Source of the DNA: Nymphaea colorata
Lineage: Eukaryota > Streptophyta > Magnoliopsida > Nymphaeales > Nymphaeaceae
NCBI RefSeq assembly: GCF_008831285.2
Contig: NC_045144.1
Span: forward strand, 9,649,886-9,713,885
Direction of reading: 5' to 3'
Length of the DNA stretch: 64,000 nucleotides
Shown here: positions 56,201 to 58,619 of the stretch, piece after piece
How the letters are laid out: each line of letters begins with the position of its first letter
How positions within the stretch are numbered: position 1 is the stretch's first letter
Program-made: the position numbers and the translations under genes
The notes under the pieces: model-generated
Told to the model about the DNA's origin: nothing
Database searches by the model: none
Seen by the model: the letters and a program-made list of their open reading frames with translations, nothing else

Positions 56201-56366
56201 TAAGATGACTCCTGGAGCAAGTTGTTGTTGCTTCATTATGGTTATCATTTATCAGGTCAGGATTGCTATCATTGGTATAACTGCTGGTGGAGTTGGATTG
56301 GATTTTTCTTCAGCTCAAAATGTTGTATTCCTTGAACTCCCCAAAACGGCATCGGAAATGCTGCAG
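10834..56366 (+). CDS. ZRANB3-like: SNF2-family annealing helicase, ZRANB3/SMARCAL1 type (12 exons, 3' end outside window)
   Basis: Exons: 10834-11151, 14022-14381, 28320-28452, 28968-29143, 29341-29414, 30815-30850, 30960-31050, 41175-41234, 45734-45947, 54613-54806, 54991-55092, 56256-56366. Joined they give 623 codons with no stop and matching phases. Visible: an N-terminal [13 protein letters not shown] stretch (about residues 11-23), Walker A DEMGLGKT (about 217-224), DESH (313-316), SGTP (347-350), PFDIFHQIN (355-363), PPKRRQ, then the second RecA lobe with [14 protein letters not shown] and [12 protein letters not shown] rather than DEAH, and the general pattern, place it with ZRANB3/SMARCAL1 rather than with chromatin remodellers of the Snf2 core type. 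Family members anneal RPA-coated DNA and reverse stalled replication forks in the nucleus. Plant members I recall also carry a C-terminal HNH nuclease; that part and the RxxRxxQ motif are not in the window. Introns reach 13.9 kb. Confidence 0.9.
11152..14021 (+). other. Intron 1 (2870 bp)
   Basis: GT-AG intron with no recognisable transposon or second gene. It is AT-rich with scattered short frames lacking similarity to known families. A run of AAAATGAA-type repeats lies at 12915-12965. Confidence 0.85.
14022..14381 (+). CDS. ZRANB3-like: Exon 2: start of the ATPase core, Walker A
   Basis: 120 codons, phase 0, acceptor TTAG at 14020-14021, donor CAG/GTGATT. It encodes [13 protein letters not shown] (the Q-motif-like entry of SNF2 proteins) and [14 protein letters not shown], the nucleotide-binding loop. 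The frame continues past the donor into the intron without similarity, so the donor is preferred. Confidence 0.93.
14382..15785 (+). other. Intron 2, left part, with low-complexity repeats
   Basis: Noncoding. It includes an A/G-rich stretch at 14640-14810 (source of a spurious minus-strand Ser/Phe-rich frame), a TA/CA microsatellite at 15088-15140 and the duplicated segment described separately. No transposon ends are clear before 15786. Confidence 0.75.
15110..15760. repeat. Tandem duplication of about 360 bp headed by CA repeats
   Basis: Copies from about 15110 and 15482 share (CA)n, then TTTAATAGTA, then GCCTGATGTGGTCAG, then AGTCAGTGTGGTCAAGAC in the same order; matching points at 15141 and 15503 give a period of 362. 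The copies differ at many positions, so the duplication is old. No coding sense seen. Confidence 0.85.
15786..16006 (-). repeat. 3' LTR of the old minus-strand copia
   Basis: On the minus strand it starts TGTTGA and ends TCAACA, six-base inverted termini, 221 bp. It is preceded on that strand by the polypurine tract complement CTCCCCCTCAAGC (16007-16019) and RNase H tail. Target duplication not identifiable. Confidence 0.7.
16007..16839 (-). pseudogene. RNase H tail, linker and integrase end of the old copia
   Basis: Minus-strand frames show the copia RNase H end up to about 16200, then directly a Ser/Pro-rich integrase-RT linker (16458-16201) and the integrase end with the [13 protein letters not shown]-like block near 16490-16530. 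The reverse transcriptase that should lie between is missing, so a deletion joined the two near 16205. The piece stops at 16839, the target duplication of the inserted copia. Confidence 0.7.
16840..17230 (+). repeat. 5' LTR of the outer copia
   Basis: TGTTAAGAAA...TTTTCACA, 391 bp. It holds a near-perfect inverted repeat at 16989-17052 and a TATA-like TTATAAATA near 17077. Followed directly by the tRNA-Met-type primer site. Confidence 0.95.
16989..17052. repeat. Near-perfect palindrome in the LTR
   Basis: Arms AGTTCCAACAGCTC (17003-17016) and GAGCTGTTGGAACT (17023-17036) pair perfectly around a six-base TATTAA loop; outer arms AACTAGCCGTTGG and CCAACGGCTAGTT extend it. The same structure is present in the 3' LTR at 26734-26797. 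It sits about 25 bases before the TATA-like box. Confidence 0.95.
17440..19779 (+). pseudogene. Gag-protease-integrase part of the outer copia polyprotein
   Basis: The first good ATG is 17440. Order: gag with [14 protein letters not shown] knuckle [14 protein letters not shown] (near 18285), protease [12 protein letters not shown] (near 18595), GAG-pre-integrase VWHQRLGHP, integrase with D (HSDVWGP), D (RTDSRGEY) and E ([10 protein letters not shown]). These parts are intact. The native frame runs to GYKCY at 19773, where the nested copia begins; the stop at 19777-19779 belongs to that LTR. The continuation lies inverted at 25262-24590. Confidence 0.9.
19774..19938 (+). repeat. 5' LTR of the inner copia
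   Basis: TGTTAAGATG...CTTATCA, 165 bp, with a TATA-like TCTATATAAAG near 19874-19884. It is followed by TGGTATCAGAGC at 19939. Identical in my reading to the reverse complement of 25263-25427. Confidence 0.95.
19939..20626 (+). other. GC-rich leader of the inner copia with 32-bp repeats
   Basis: Runs from the primer-binding site to the gag ATG. A 32-bp tandem repeat (GTTGCTGTCTTCTCC at 20129, 20161, 20193) spans about 20096-20218. Positions 20216-20236 are complementary to LTR positions 19886-19906 in 20 of 21 bases. The several Arg/Ala- or Ser/Pro-rich frames here follow base composition and are not genes. Confidence 0.85.
20627..24589 (+). CDS. Gag-pol polyprotein of the inner copia (1320 codons, C-terminus cut)
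   Basis: One open frame from the first ATG after the leader. Visible order: gag ([15 protein letters not shown] near residue 27), CCHC knuckle [14 protein letters not shown] (about 252), protease [13 protein letters not shown] (about 344), GAG-pre-integrase [10 protein letters not shown] (about 475), integrase D...D...E ending [12 protein letters not shown] (about 627), reverse transcriptase [19 protein letters not shown] (about 937) with active site YVDD (about 1085), RNase H with [11 protein letters not shown] (about 1290). Roughly the last hundred residues of RNase H are absent because the inversion cuts the frame after VPLPK. The removed tail is at 25650-25428 on the other strand, minus a short piece lost at the breakpoint. 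Confidence 0.92.
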   Translation: MSEISSGANTSSFVSSGEMKSSPFSSFITKMDGGNYEMWAMQVKRTLIAHEKEHLILEPEPVQKVGKYTTWFKDNSLVMVWIVGTLTQDIANEVLHKESAKDMWDSLAATYSQARNETRIMQLHHDIHQMRQDGRPLHTYYSSLKSMFERLNSYFPACKCEQQKAYRDMLMVGVFLSGLDSVYESAKNQMLTSPSIPPIDEAYSRLSRIPIPSSTVLDTTSAMLATRGRGGSLFARGRGYRGRGNTPSRPVCQFCHRIGHTVDKCWQKHGRPAVANQTVFTDSPEQPKTQHPVSSSELRADDIISQLRHLIGDRPQQAPDPTTSTITTAASASSSGMYSDTTDWLIDSGASTHLCGDKAQFTSYVPTPPGRSVILADGKYSPVVGLGEVQLTSSLPLQHVLHAPEFPHSLLSISQITRDLNCHAIFDSSSLVFQDILTGRVIGSGREQGGLYRLVHPFPFAGSTSAGSSSSSAYTWHLRFGHLPFQKLLHVLPQLSPKSSFQCESCQLGKHHRSSFPPRPSRSSHSVFELLHFDVWGPSRTPALQGHRYYLVAVDDYSRVSWVFLMKHKSEVGHVIKNFINEILTQFDTCVKIVRSDNALEFCASSLEQFFRDKGIIHQTSCAYTSQQNGVAERKHRHILDVARTIIIHSHVPHSYWGDAVLTACYLINRMPSSVLGDLIPISVLFPDRDLFSVPPRVFGCVAFVQLLGPGRDKLSPRAIKTIFVGYSRTQKGYRCYDPSTRRYYVSADVTFFESTSFFSPNGTQLRAPALNDEVQFPLPLMSCPNPVDPRFGAVYHRRTKPAAPVQCAPVPSPSTPKVIPDTNSTDNVLCNDDIGVCHEHVPAPNELDVPIAQRKGKRSCTLHPISGHLSMDRLTPMYRQFVKGLSAIALPQNPMDALSDPKWAAAMQEEMDALQSRGTWTLVTPSVDAAIVGCRWVFTIKYRADGSIDRYKARLVAKGYTQTYGVDYYDTFSPVARHASLRILLAVAVSKNWSLSQLDVKNAFLYGDLHEEVYMQQPPGFVAEGECQKVCRLRKAIYGLKQSPRAWFQKLSENIENEGFRRSSADHSLFVKKTSTGTVIVLVYVDDIIVTGDDDQGISNIKDVLGQHFVTKDLGELRYFLGIEFARNQKGLIMCQRKYVTDVLQETGMLGCRPASTPMDINTRLYDDDTEDVDARQYRGIVGKLLYITVTRPDIAYAVSRVSQFMDKPKKVHWDAAMMILRYLKNSPGTGLFFQNGTSLTISVYVDADYAGCPSDRKSTTGFCVFIGSNLVTWKSKKQTVVARSSAESEYRAMAQGTAEVMWVRSLMLDLTVEVPLPK
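24590..25262 (-). pseudogene. Inverted piece of the outer copia: linker and RT start
   Basis: On the minus strand, 25262 reads GTTATGATTC and encodes [16 protein letters not shown], the direct continuation of the outer element's GYKCY at 19773 once the inner copia is removed. It goes on through the linker to RT motifs [20 protein letters not shown] and ends [13 protein letters not shown] at the breakpoint. The plus-strand continuation resumes at 25651 with [12 protein letters not shown], about ten residues later in a normal RT. So this is displaced outer-element sequence, not a third element. Confidence 0.9.
25263..25427 (-). repeat. 3' LTR of the inner copia, inverted
   Basis: Reverse complement equals the 5' LTR at 19774-19938, 165 of 165 bases. 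On the minus strand it is preceded by the polypurine tract (complement CTCCCCCTCAAGTTGG from 25428) and followed by the GTTAT target copy. Confidence 0.95.
25428..25650 (-). pseudogene. Inverted RNase H tail of the inner copia
   Basis: The minus-strand translation includes [18 protein letters not shown] and ADIFTKAL, the standard C-terminal end of copia RNase H. It matches what is missing after 24589 except for a short stretch (roughly a dozen residues) lost at the breakpoint. Confidence 0.85.
25651..26571 (+). pseudogene. RT and RNase H end of the outer copia, catalytic motif deleted
   Basis: Plus strand resumes with [11 protein letters not shown] and [12 protein letters not shown] frameshift follows near 25780, then the frame [19 protein letters not shown] jumps straight to [21 protein letters not shown] near 25930. 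The YVDD active site and the segment after it, about 80 residues, are deleted. In RNase H the codon after DAD is TGA (26128-26130), probably from TGG. The rest to VIAP at 26571 is open. The element cannot supply its own reverse transcriptase. Confidence 0.88.
26585..26975 (+). repeat. 3' LTR of the outer copia
   Basis: 391 bp. It differs from the 5' LTR at one T-for-A in the T-rich tract near 26714 and one T-for-C in GAGCTGTGT(T/C)TTAC near 26867. Followed by the GTAAA duplication. Confidence 0.95.
26981..28040 (-). pseudogene. Gag end, protease remnant and integrase start of the old copia
   Basis: Minus strand 27620-27093: [30 protein letters not shown] (GAG-pre-integrase), [14 protein letters not shown], then DVWGPSK and [15 protein letters not shown] of the integrase. 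Between about 27835 and 27780 another frame gives the zinc knuckle [15 protein letters not shown] compound microsatellite has expanded next to the knuckle. Frames are shifted among the parts. Confidence 0.8.
27887..27987. repeat. Compound microsatellite (CT)n(TA)n(GA)n(CA)n
   Basis: Four dinucleotide blocks in series, about 22, 44, 16 and 18 bases, inside the gag relic of the old copia. Confidence 0.97.
28041..28319 (+). other. Intron 2, right end
   Basis: No recognised element. It ends with a T-rich tract and the acceptor GATTAG (28314-28319). Confidence 0.7.
28320..28452 (+). CDS. ZRANB3-like: Exon 3 (motif Ia region)
   Basis: 133 nt; it leaves one base of a split codon. Encodes [29 protein letters not shown], the PxLVVCPAxLRxxW block of SMARCAL1/ZRANB3-type SNF2 proteins. 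Donor TAG/GTACTC. Confidence 0.93.
28968..29143 (+). CDS. ZRANB3-like: Exon 4 (Walker B, DESH)
   Basis: 176 nt, completing the codon split with exon 3. Encodes [11 protein letters not shown] and [15 protein letters not shown] (residues 313-316) is the Walker B box. Acceptor TTTGTAG at 28961-28967, donor GAG/GTACAT. Confidence 0.95.
29341..29414 (+). CDS. ZRANB3-like: Exon 5 (motif III, SGTP)
   Basis: 74 nt, two bases into a split Arg codon. Encodes [19 protein letters not shown] is SNF2 motif III. Acceptor CTGCAG, donor AAG/GTTGCA. Confidence 0.93.
29415..30814 (+). other. Intron 5 (1400 bp)
   Basis: No transposon recognised. The open frame running out of exon 5 (to 29761) and the one on the other strand lack any known domain. 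An earlier AG at 30803-30804 would put a stop codon in frame, so the acceptor at 30813-30814 is the right one. Confidence 0.8.
30815..30850 (+). CDS. ZRANB3-like: Exon 6, 36-nt microexon with GC donor
   Basis: Completes Arg, then [11 protein letters not shown], then two bases of Trp. The bases after it are GCAAGT, not GT. With this GC donor the codon TG+G joins exon 7 to give MLWPGLLG, the conserved SNF2 sequence. No GT donor nearby keeps that sequence. Confidence 0.88.
30851..30959 (+). other. Intron 6, GC-AG type (109 bp)
   Basis: Donor TG/GCAAGTGT, acceptor AAAATAG at 30953-30959. GC-AG introns are a known minor class of U2 introns in plants and usually carry a GCAAGT donor as here. Confidence 0.85.
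30960..31050 (+). CDS. ZRANB3-like: Exon 7
   Basis: 91 nt, completing the Trp codon; encodes [16 protein letters not shown] and ends GKKFK. Donor AAG/GTGCTA. This is the region between the two RecA lobes. Confidence 0.9.
31051..31176 (+). other. Start of intron 7 before the copia LTR
   Basis: Unique sequence between the exon 7 donor and the LTR start at 31177. Nothing recognised. Confidence 0.7.
31177..31433 (+). repeat. Copia 5' LTR
   Basis: TGTTAACGAG...TTTCTGCA, about 257 bp, followed at once by the primer site TGGTATCAGAGC (31434-31445). Its end and GGTTTTCTCCC...TTTTCCACGTT block resemble the LTRs at 49179 and (reversed) 35364, so the three belong to related families. The left border is set by the TG consensus and is less certain than the right. 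Confidence 0.8.
31434..32298 (+). pseudogene. Copia leader and broken gag start
   Basis: Primer site, a leader with several GGAGC(C/G)(A/G)TCGCCTGAGTG-type repeats (31500-31640), then gag. Frames pieced together give [20 protein letters not shown], then [11 protein letters not shown] and [13 protein letters not shown], typical copia gag. Stops and a frameshift near 32020-32150 break it. The target copy CTAGG of the next solo LTR ends the stretch. Confidence 0.75.
32299..35274 (-). mobile_element. Ty3/gypsy solo LTR (family A), 2976 bp, TSD CTAGG
   Basis: TGTCACACCCC at 32299 to GAGCGTTACA at 35274. CTAGG flanks it at 32294-32298 and 35275-35279. It is the best preserved member of the family and defines the ends used for the others. 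It has no internal domains. The GA-rich part at 34740-35040 yields spurious Ser/Leu-rich frames on the minus strand. Confidence 0.93.
35364..35604 (-). mobile_element. Copia solo LTR, 241 bp, TSD AATGC
   Basis: In plus orientation TGTAGAAATA...CGTCAACA; on the minus strand it starts TGTTGACGGA and ends ATTTCTACA like the LTRs at 31177 and 49179. AATGC is duplicated at 35359-35363 and 35605-35609. It sits inside copy 2 of the gag duplication and is absent from copy 1, so it is later than the duplication. Confidence 0.93.
35744..36617 (-). pseudogene. Copia protease and GAG-pre-integrase fragment
   Basis: Minus strand. 36640-36083: end of gag, protease [27 protein letters not shown]. 36104-35760: [17 protein letters not shown] (GAG-pre-integrase) and [14 protein letters not shown], then the integrase start SLIHSDV. 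The Asp-Ser-Gly of the protease is kept. The fragment ends near 35744 against plus-strand copia gag and at 36617 against another element's LTR. Confidence 0.82.
36704..37585. mobile_element. hAT-type non-autonomous DNA transposon, 882 bp, TSD GCCGTGGC
   Basis: Terminal inverted repeats TAGGGCTGGGCATCGGGCC (left) and TAAGCCTGGGCACCGGGCC (right, reverse complement). A perfect 8-bp duplication GCCGTGGC lies at 36696-36703 and 37586-37593; 8-bp duplications are the mark of hAT elements. It carries a 12-bp minisatellite near the left end and no transposase. It is inserted in the copia LTR. Confidence 0.93.
36792..36891. repeat. 12-bp GC-rich minisatellite, about eight copies
   Basis: Unit CCCGAGGCCCGG repeated in series just inside the left end of the hAT element. 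In one minus-strand frame it reads as Gly-Pro-Gly-Leu repeats, which is the source of the 146-codon frame there; not a gene. Confidence 0.95.
37900..39391 (-). pseudogene. RT and RNase H of the minus-strand copia
   Basis: 39391-38807: [35 protein letters not shown] and [19 protein letters not shown], ending where a frameshift falls near the YVDD codons (about 38840). 38675-38007: [44 protein letters not shown]. The RNase H Asp that normally follows TDADWAGD is changed (TNAYWAGD). At least one frameshift and the truncation make it nonfunctional. Confidence 0.88.
39469..40756 (-). pseudogene. Integrase and linker of the minus-strand copia
   Basis: 40756-40217: [54 protein letters not shown] (catalytic Asp), then a frameshift at the QQNG motif. 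40185-39907: integrase end with [19 protein letters not shown] and GFRC, then a stop. 39831-39469: acidic linker with [17 protein letters not shown]. Three frames for one polyprotein show decay. Confidence 0.88.
40757..41174 (+). other. Right end of intron 7 with a TA tract
   Basis: Copia fades out at about 40780. A (TA)n run of about 52 bases lies at 40908-40959. The acceptor TTCCAG is at 41169-41174. Confidence 0.8.
41175..41234 (+). CDS. ZRANB3-like: Exon 8 (60 nt)
   Basis: Encodes [20 protein letters not shown], phase 0 on both sides. It is the SNF2 stretch that leads into xRRxK. Donor ATG/GTGAAG. It stands alone between a 10.1-kb and a 4.5-kb intron. Confidence 0.92.
41600..41819 (-). 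repeat. 3' LTR fragment of a decayed chromovirus
   Basis: The last 200 or so bases of a family A-like LTR, ending GAGTGTTACA at 41819 and followed by the polypurine tract complement TCCTACCCTCC (41820-41830). Nearly the same end occurs at 44851, as expected of two LTRs of one element. Confidence 0.75.
41820..44480 (-). pseudogene. Decayed Ty3/gypsy chromovirus pol (protease end to integrase)
   Basis: Minus strand, in order: 44507-44241 linker before RT ([35 protein letters not shown]); 44129-43806 RT ([36 protein letters not shown], active site FVDD at the edge, followed by a stop); 43527-43108 RNase H ([30 protein letters not shown]); 42843-42493 integrase ([48 protein letters not shown]); 42477-42247 integrase C-terminal start ([15 protein letters not shown]). 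Further down the minus strand is a chromodomain-like tail. Gag and protease are deleted; the pol runs directly into LTR sequence at about 44480. Confidence 0.88.
44481..44851 (-). repeat. 5' LTR fragment of the decayed chromovirus
   Basis: From GGATGCGTGG(A/G)AGGAAGAGGG to GAGTGTTACA at 44851 it matches the corresponding end of the LTR at 4628-5019. Its inner part and the gag region are gone, so LTR and RT linker are joined directly at about 44480. Confidence 0.75.
44852..45169 (-). repeat. Second LTR end fragment, related family
   Basis: A GA-rich block followed by CCGCTGCTGCTGCACC and a CGCTTGTTACA end at 45169. It repeats the end structure of the family A LTR but is diverged. It lies directly against the previous LTR end, so one element may have inserted at the border of another. 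Confidence 0.65.
45170..45733 (+). other. Right end of intron 8
   Basis: No element recognised; T-rich before the acceptor TGTTAG (45728-45733). Confidence 0.8.
45734..45947 (+). CDS. ZRANB3-like: Exon 9 (RRxK and PPKRRQ)
   Basis: 214 nt, ending with one base of a split Asp codon. Begins [20 protein letters not shown], the conserved bridge before the second RecA lobe; the remainder ([12 protein letters not shown]...) is a less conserved insert. Donor CAG/GTGAGT, the strongest in the gene. Confidence 0.93.
45948..47599 (+). other. Intron 9, left part
   Basis: No coding sequence recognised. A GA tract lies at 47163-47221. The longest frame (46587-46159 minus) has no known domain. Confidence 0.7.
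47600..49178 (-). pseudogene. hAT transposase relic (BED finger and DUF659-type core)
   Basis: Minus strand, reading down: a BED-finger-like stretch ([10 protein letters not shown]) near 49120-49050; a Ser/Arg linker 48842-48612; the core with [17 protein letters not shown] (near 48550), then [15 protein letters not shown] (near 48260), [22 protein letters not shown] (48268-48050), [28 protein letters not shown] (near 47990-47900) and [26 protein letters not shown] (near 47715-47625). These are the hallmark blocks of plant hAT transposases in the correct order. Many stops and frameshifts: a dead copy. P4 copia inserted near its N-terminal end. Confidence 0.85.
49179..49461 (+). repeat. 5' LTR of the deleted copia
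   Basis: TGTTAGAATA...TTTCTACA, 283 bp, with TTTATATTG as a TATA-like box near 49287. A short inverted pair GGGTCCATATCTGGACCC lies at 49205-49222. Confidence 0.95.
49780..49932 (+). pseudogene. Gag start fused to integrase by deletion
   Basis: ATGGCAGAAG at 49780 opens gag and reaches [18 protein letters not shown]. There the frame passes through CTCAAAATGGTATAG, which in another frame is the integrase motif [11 protein letters not shown]. Most of gag, all of protease and the first two integrase acidic residues are missing. The CTCAAAATGG stretch could belong to either side, so short homology at the junction is likely. Confidence 0.85.
49933..52281 (+). CDS. Integrase end, RT and RNase H of the deleted copia (782 codons)
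   Basis: Open from an ATG just after the integrase Glu motif. Contains [18 protein letters not shown] and FGCSCFVHN (integrase end), linker, RT with [31 protein letters not shown] and YVDD (near 51308-51320), RNase H with [45 protein letters not shown] and ADVLTKGL. The stop codon TAG lies in the first bases of the 3' LTR (52279-52281), over the polypurine tract junction. Whether this truncated protein is made is unknown; without gag and protease it cannot act alone. Confidence 0.9.
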   Translation: MNVTRAIMFQRHVPKRYWGDALLTSAHLINRMPTRVLDGQSPYSTLWPTQNPWPLTPRVFGCSCFVHNHSPTLKKLDPRSIKGVFLGYSSTQKGYKCVDPTTSKVYVSRDVTFHEHESYFPVNPLQGECLGNKGEEYSSNQLIQFMEFLEYKVSPSVIDTVTVSNENGSHMEGVTVDAQPTVARDHLFGQVYVRKEKATVEDVGDEDRTNPNPVISPDDPSPSNEELPIALRKGTRSCTSHPIQRFVSYAKLSTNYKCFITTLSKVVIPRSVDDAKDDPKWLHAMTEEMGALAKNKTWEVVDTPKGTHLVGSKWVYNVKYKPDGTVDRYKARLVAKGFSQKYGIDYLETFAPVAKLKTVRVILALVVHRKWRMDQLDVKNAFLNGHLEEEVYMSMPPGYVQEGKCCHLKKALYGLKQSPRVWFERLRIVMKSTGYKQGNGDHTLFIKQRDGLVSLLLVYVDDMIVTGSDEEENRKMKERLAKEFDLKDLGKLRYFLGIDIARSETGLVMNQRKYTLDLLKETGKLGCRPYLTPMESGTKISIKTGTILDEEGKGRYQRLVGKLIYFTLTRPDITYAVNVLSQFMHAPTDCHWKSAERVLGYLKNDPGKGLLYTRQDKLTIEGYSDADWAGCTDTRRSTTGYCIFLGGNLVVWRSKRQEVCSRSSAEAEYRAVAMGVTEMLWLKILLTDIGVELGDKIKMYCDNKSAINLANNPVLHDRTKHVEIDRHFIRERIDSKELILPYMKSEDQVADVLTKGLCTSSFEKNVSKLGMFDIYAKLEGEC
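52276..52558 (+). repeat. 3' LTR of the deleted copia
   Basis: 283 bp, one base different from the 5' LTR. Polypurine tract GAGGGGGAG (52267-52275) precedes it. Confidence 0.95.
52564..54612 (+). other. Intron 9, right part
   Basis: No clear element. The first part should contain the remaining flank of the hAT relic, but I cannot find its terminal repeat. The acceptor TTGTTCAG is at 54605-54612. Confidence 0.65.
54613..54806 (+). CDS. ZRANB3-like: Exon 10 (start of second RecA lobe)
   Basis: 194 nt, completing the Asp codon. Encodes [17 protein letters not shown] and [19 protein letters not shown]2 motif IV. Donor CAG/GTACTT. Confidence 0.93.
54991..55092 (+). CDS. ZRANB3-like: Exon 11 (FVRIDG)
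   Basis: 102 nt, phase 0. Encodes [22 protein letters not shown], the motif block with the IDG loop. Intron 10 before it is only 184 bp. Donor GAG/GTTACC. Confidence 0.93.
55093..56255 (+). other. Intron 11 (1163 bp)
   Basis: Noncoding; contains the 245-bp hAT MITE and AT-rich sequence. Acceptor ATCAG (56251-56255). Confidence 0.85.
55563..55807. mobile_element. hAT-type MITE, 245 bp, TSD CTTTTGAG
   Basis: Left end TAAGCCTGGGCACCGGGCC, right end (reverse complement) TAGACCTGGGCATCGGGTC, with a perfect 8-bp duplication CTTTTGAG at 55555-55562 and 55808-55815. The 19 terminal bases on the left equal the right terminus of the 882-bp element at 36704-37585. Its AT-only centre has no coding capacity. 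Confidence 0.93.
56256..56366 (+). CDS. ZRANB3-like: Exon 12 (GGVGLDFS), last exon in window
   Basis: 111 nt, phase 0. Encodes [20 protein letters not shown] and [18 protein letters not shown]2 motif V. Family members continue with a DRxHRxGQ block; I find no such exon up to 64000. Confidence 0.92.
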
Positions 56367-57947
56367 GTTCATATTATATTTTTTTCTTTTATGGCTACCT
56401 CATTAGTTTGTAAACTAGTTCTGCTTTTCTAGTTTTGGTCTCAACTTCAACTATTACTTGGTACGGGTCACATTTTATAGTATGTTTCAAAAGATTTGTT
56501 CTTCTTCTAGATATTGGCTACTAAGTGAAGTTTTAAAGATTTCAAAATGTATGTGTTTTTTCATGGATAAAAGTATGAGTTTGCTGCTCTACCTTGTTGA
56601 TAAATCCTTTCATGTGGATCACTAATTGACCTAGTAATGGTTCAGAAACTAATTTCCCAGAAAGTGAGTTTAGGGGCTTACAGACAGCAATTTTTCCTCC
56701 AACCTTCCGGTCGCTGCCTTGTTGTTATTAACTCTTAATGGTTTGCCACATAATGGTGATTATTGGACTTACAATTGCTTTCTTTGTTCAGTTATATGAG
56801 ATTAGAAAGCAAATCAAACAAAATCTAAGTACTTATTTGGCTAGTTGTTTTCTGCTAATCATAGCATAATGTTGATATATTGTGTTTGCGATTCCATTCT
56901 TCTTAGTTCCATGAACTAGGAAGCAAACCAAGCAAACTGAATCAATTGGTTGTACCGACACACGGTGGAGACAAAACTTGGAGATGGGACAAGCACACAA
57001 TTGATTCACATACAACATGGGATACCATTGAGGTGGTTCATTTTCATTATATAAACTATAAAGAACATATATGTATAAAAATGTTTATAAAAAATAGACA
57101 TACGACCCGATTACAATTTTCTTTCTGAAACAGAAGTCCACAAGACCAAGAACAACTAGGTAAACAGAAAAAATGTTGCACCAAGAACAACTCGAACTCG
57201 CCTAGCTAAACTTGACTCGAGCTTGACTCGTTTAATGAACTAGTCGAGTTCGAGCTGGGCAGGTGCGGCCTGTGCAAACTCGATTAAGCTGATGAAGAGA
57301 ATATATAGCCGACGTTTTCCAATATGATTGTTGATAATATGTGTTCGGTGGTATTTTTAATCCATGGCTGACTGAAACTTAGAGCAGATCGCACCTAGGG
57401 CAGATCCACGGCTGACTGAAACTTAGAGCAGATCGACTGTTGCAACATCCAACACCAGCAAGGGCAGATCCACGATAAAGAAAGAATTCATATTCACGGC
57501 TGCAACATCCAACAAAAAGAAGGACAGATATCACCTAGGGCAGATCCACGGCTGACTGTAATTTAGAGCAAATCGACGGCAGCAACATCCAACAAAAGGA
57601 AGGACAGATCCACGACTGACAGAACCCTAGGGCAGATCCACGGCTGATAAAAAAAAGTTTGTAATATCCACAGCTGCAGCGACTCCCATTCAACAAGTAG
57701 TGACCACCGACCACAAAGGAAACTTCTGCCACGTGAGCGAGACACCTGCAACTTCCATCCACGTCCACTTCAACAAGGCATCGATCTAGGGTTTTTAATC
57801 TTTTGCTTAAGAAAACCCTAGATCGAGCCTAATATGCACGTTCAGCCTGTCGTGCTCTCAAAGCTATCCACGAGAATAGAAGAAGAGGAAGAGAAAGAGA
57901 CAGAAGATGAGCATCGTGAGAGGTGTTTCAGTCCCAAGGAAGGTTGG
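56367..57947 (+). other. Intron 12, left part, with GGGCAGATCCACGG repeats
   Basis: No gene. From about 57380 to 57650 the phrases GGGCAGATCCACGGCTGACTG and GCAACATCCAACA recur several times; this is the leader of the copia whose LTR lies at 57960-58162. Positions 57329-57354 repeat the LTR border at 58147-58180 in the opposite direction. Confidence 0.65.
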
Positions 57948-57959
57948 GCTCTGATACCA

Positions 57960-58162
57960 TGTTACATGCCTCCAAGGGAGAGGAGAGAAGAGAACAAGAG
58001 AGAGAGAGAGAGCTTTCTATCGTATTCACTAAAGCTGCCCTATTCTCATGTTAAATGAGAATTAGGGTAAAGTAACAAATTACAAAAGAGGTCCATAAAT
58101 GAAACACTTATTTATAAAGAGCTGTTCCTAAACTCTTAAATATTCAAAAATACCACCTAACA
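57960..58162 (-). repeat. Copia 5' LTR, minus strand
   Basis: On the minus strand it starts TGTTAGGTGG at 58162 and ends CATGTAACA at 57960, followed by TGGTATCAGAGC (57959-57948), the primer site. About 203 bp. No polyprotein follows, only the repeat-rich leader, so the element is a 5' remnant. Confidence 0.82.
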
Positions 58163-58619
58163 CATATTATTCAACAACTATCACAAAAAAGAAATGGTTC
58201 CAGTGGTTTTCACTCTTGCCATCAAGGTGTAGGTGTAGACTTCAAACTTGGCCGTTTAGACTCTTGACAAATCAATTTTCTTATAAAGGTCTCCTCTAAG
58301 CTCAAGCCAAGTCGTGGCTCGATCTTAATCAAGCCTACTATAGCTAAACTCGAGCCTTCTTAAGCTTGAGCGGAGTCAACTTGAGCTTGACTCGAGCTCG
58401 AGCTCAGGCTTCTGAGACTCAAGTAGAGCTCGAGCTGGCTCAACTTGACTTGGACTCGGCTCATGAATGTCCTTAGTTGCACACAATTACCTAAGGGTTT
58501 TTAATATGTCTATCTCTTAAGTTCTACAATCCATGTCTAGTTAGGTGTATTTGCCTTTAATGCTCTGCCTCTAAACTTCTAATTTAAGTGGTCTTAACAA
58601 TTTTTAACCACACCACATA
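58163..58619. other. Spacer rich in GAGCTCGAGCT-type palindromes
   Basis: Stretches such as CTTGACTCGAGCTCGAGCTC (58388-58407) have counterparts at 57195-57262. They may be ends of a DNA transposon enclosing the copia remnant, but I could not define terminal repeats or a target duplication. Confidence 0.4.
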
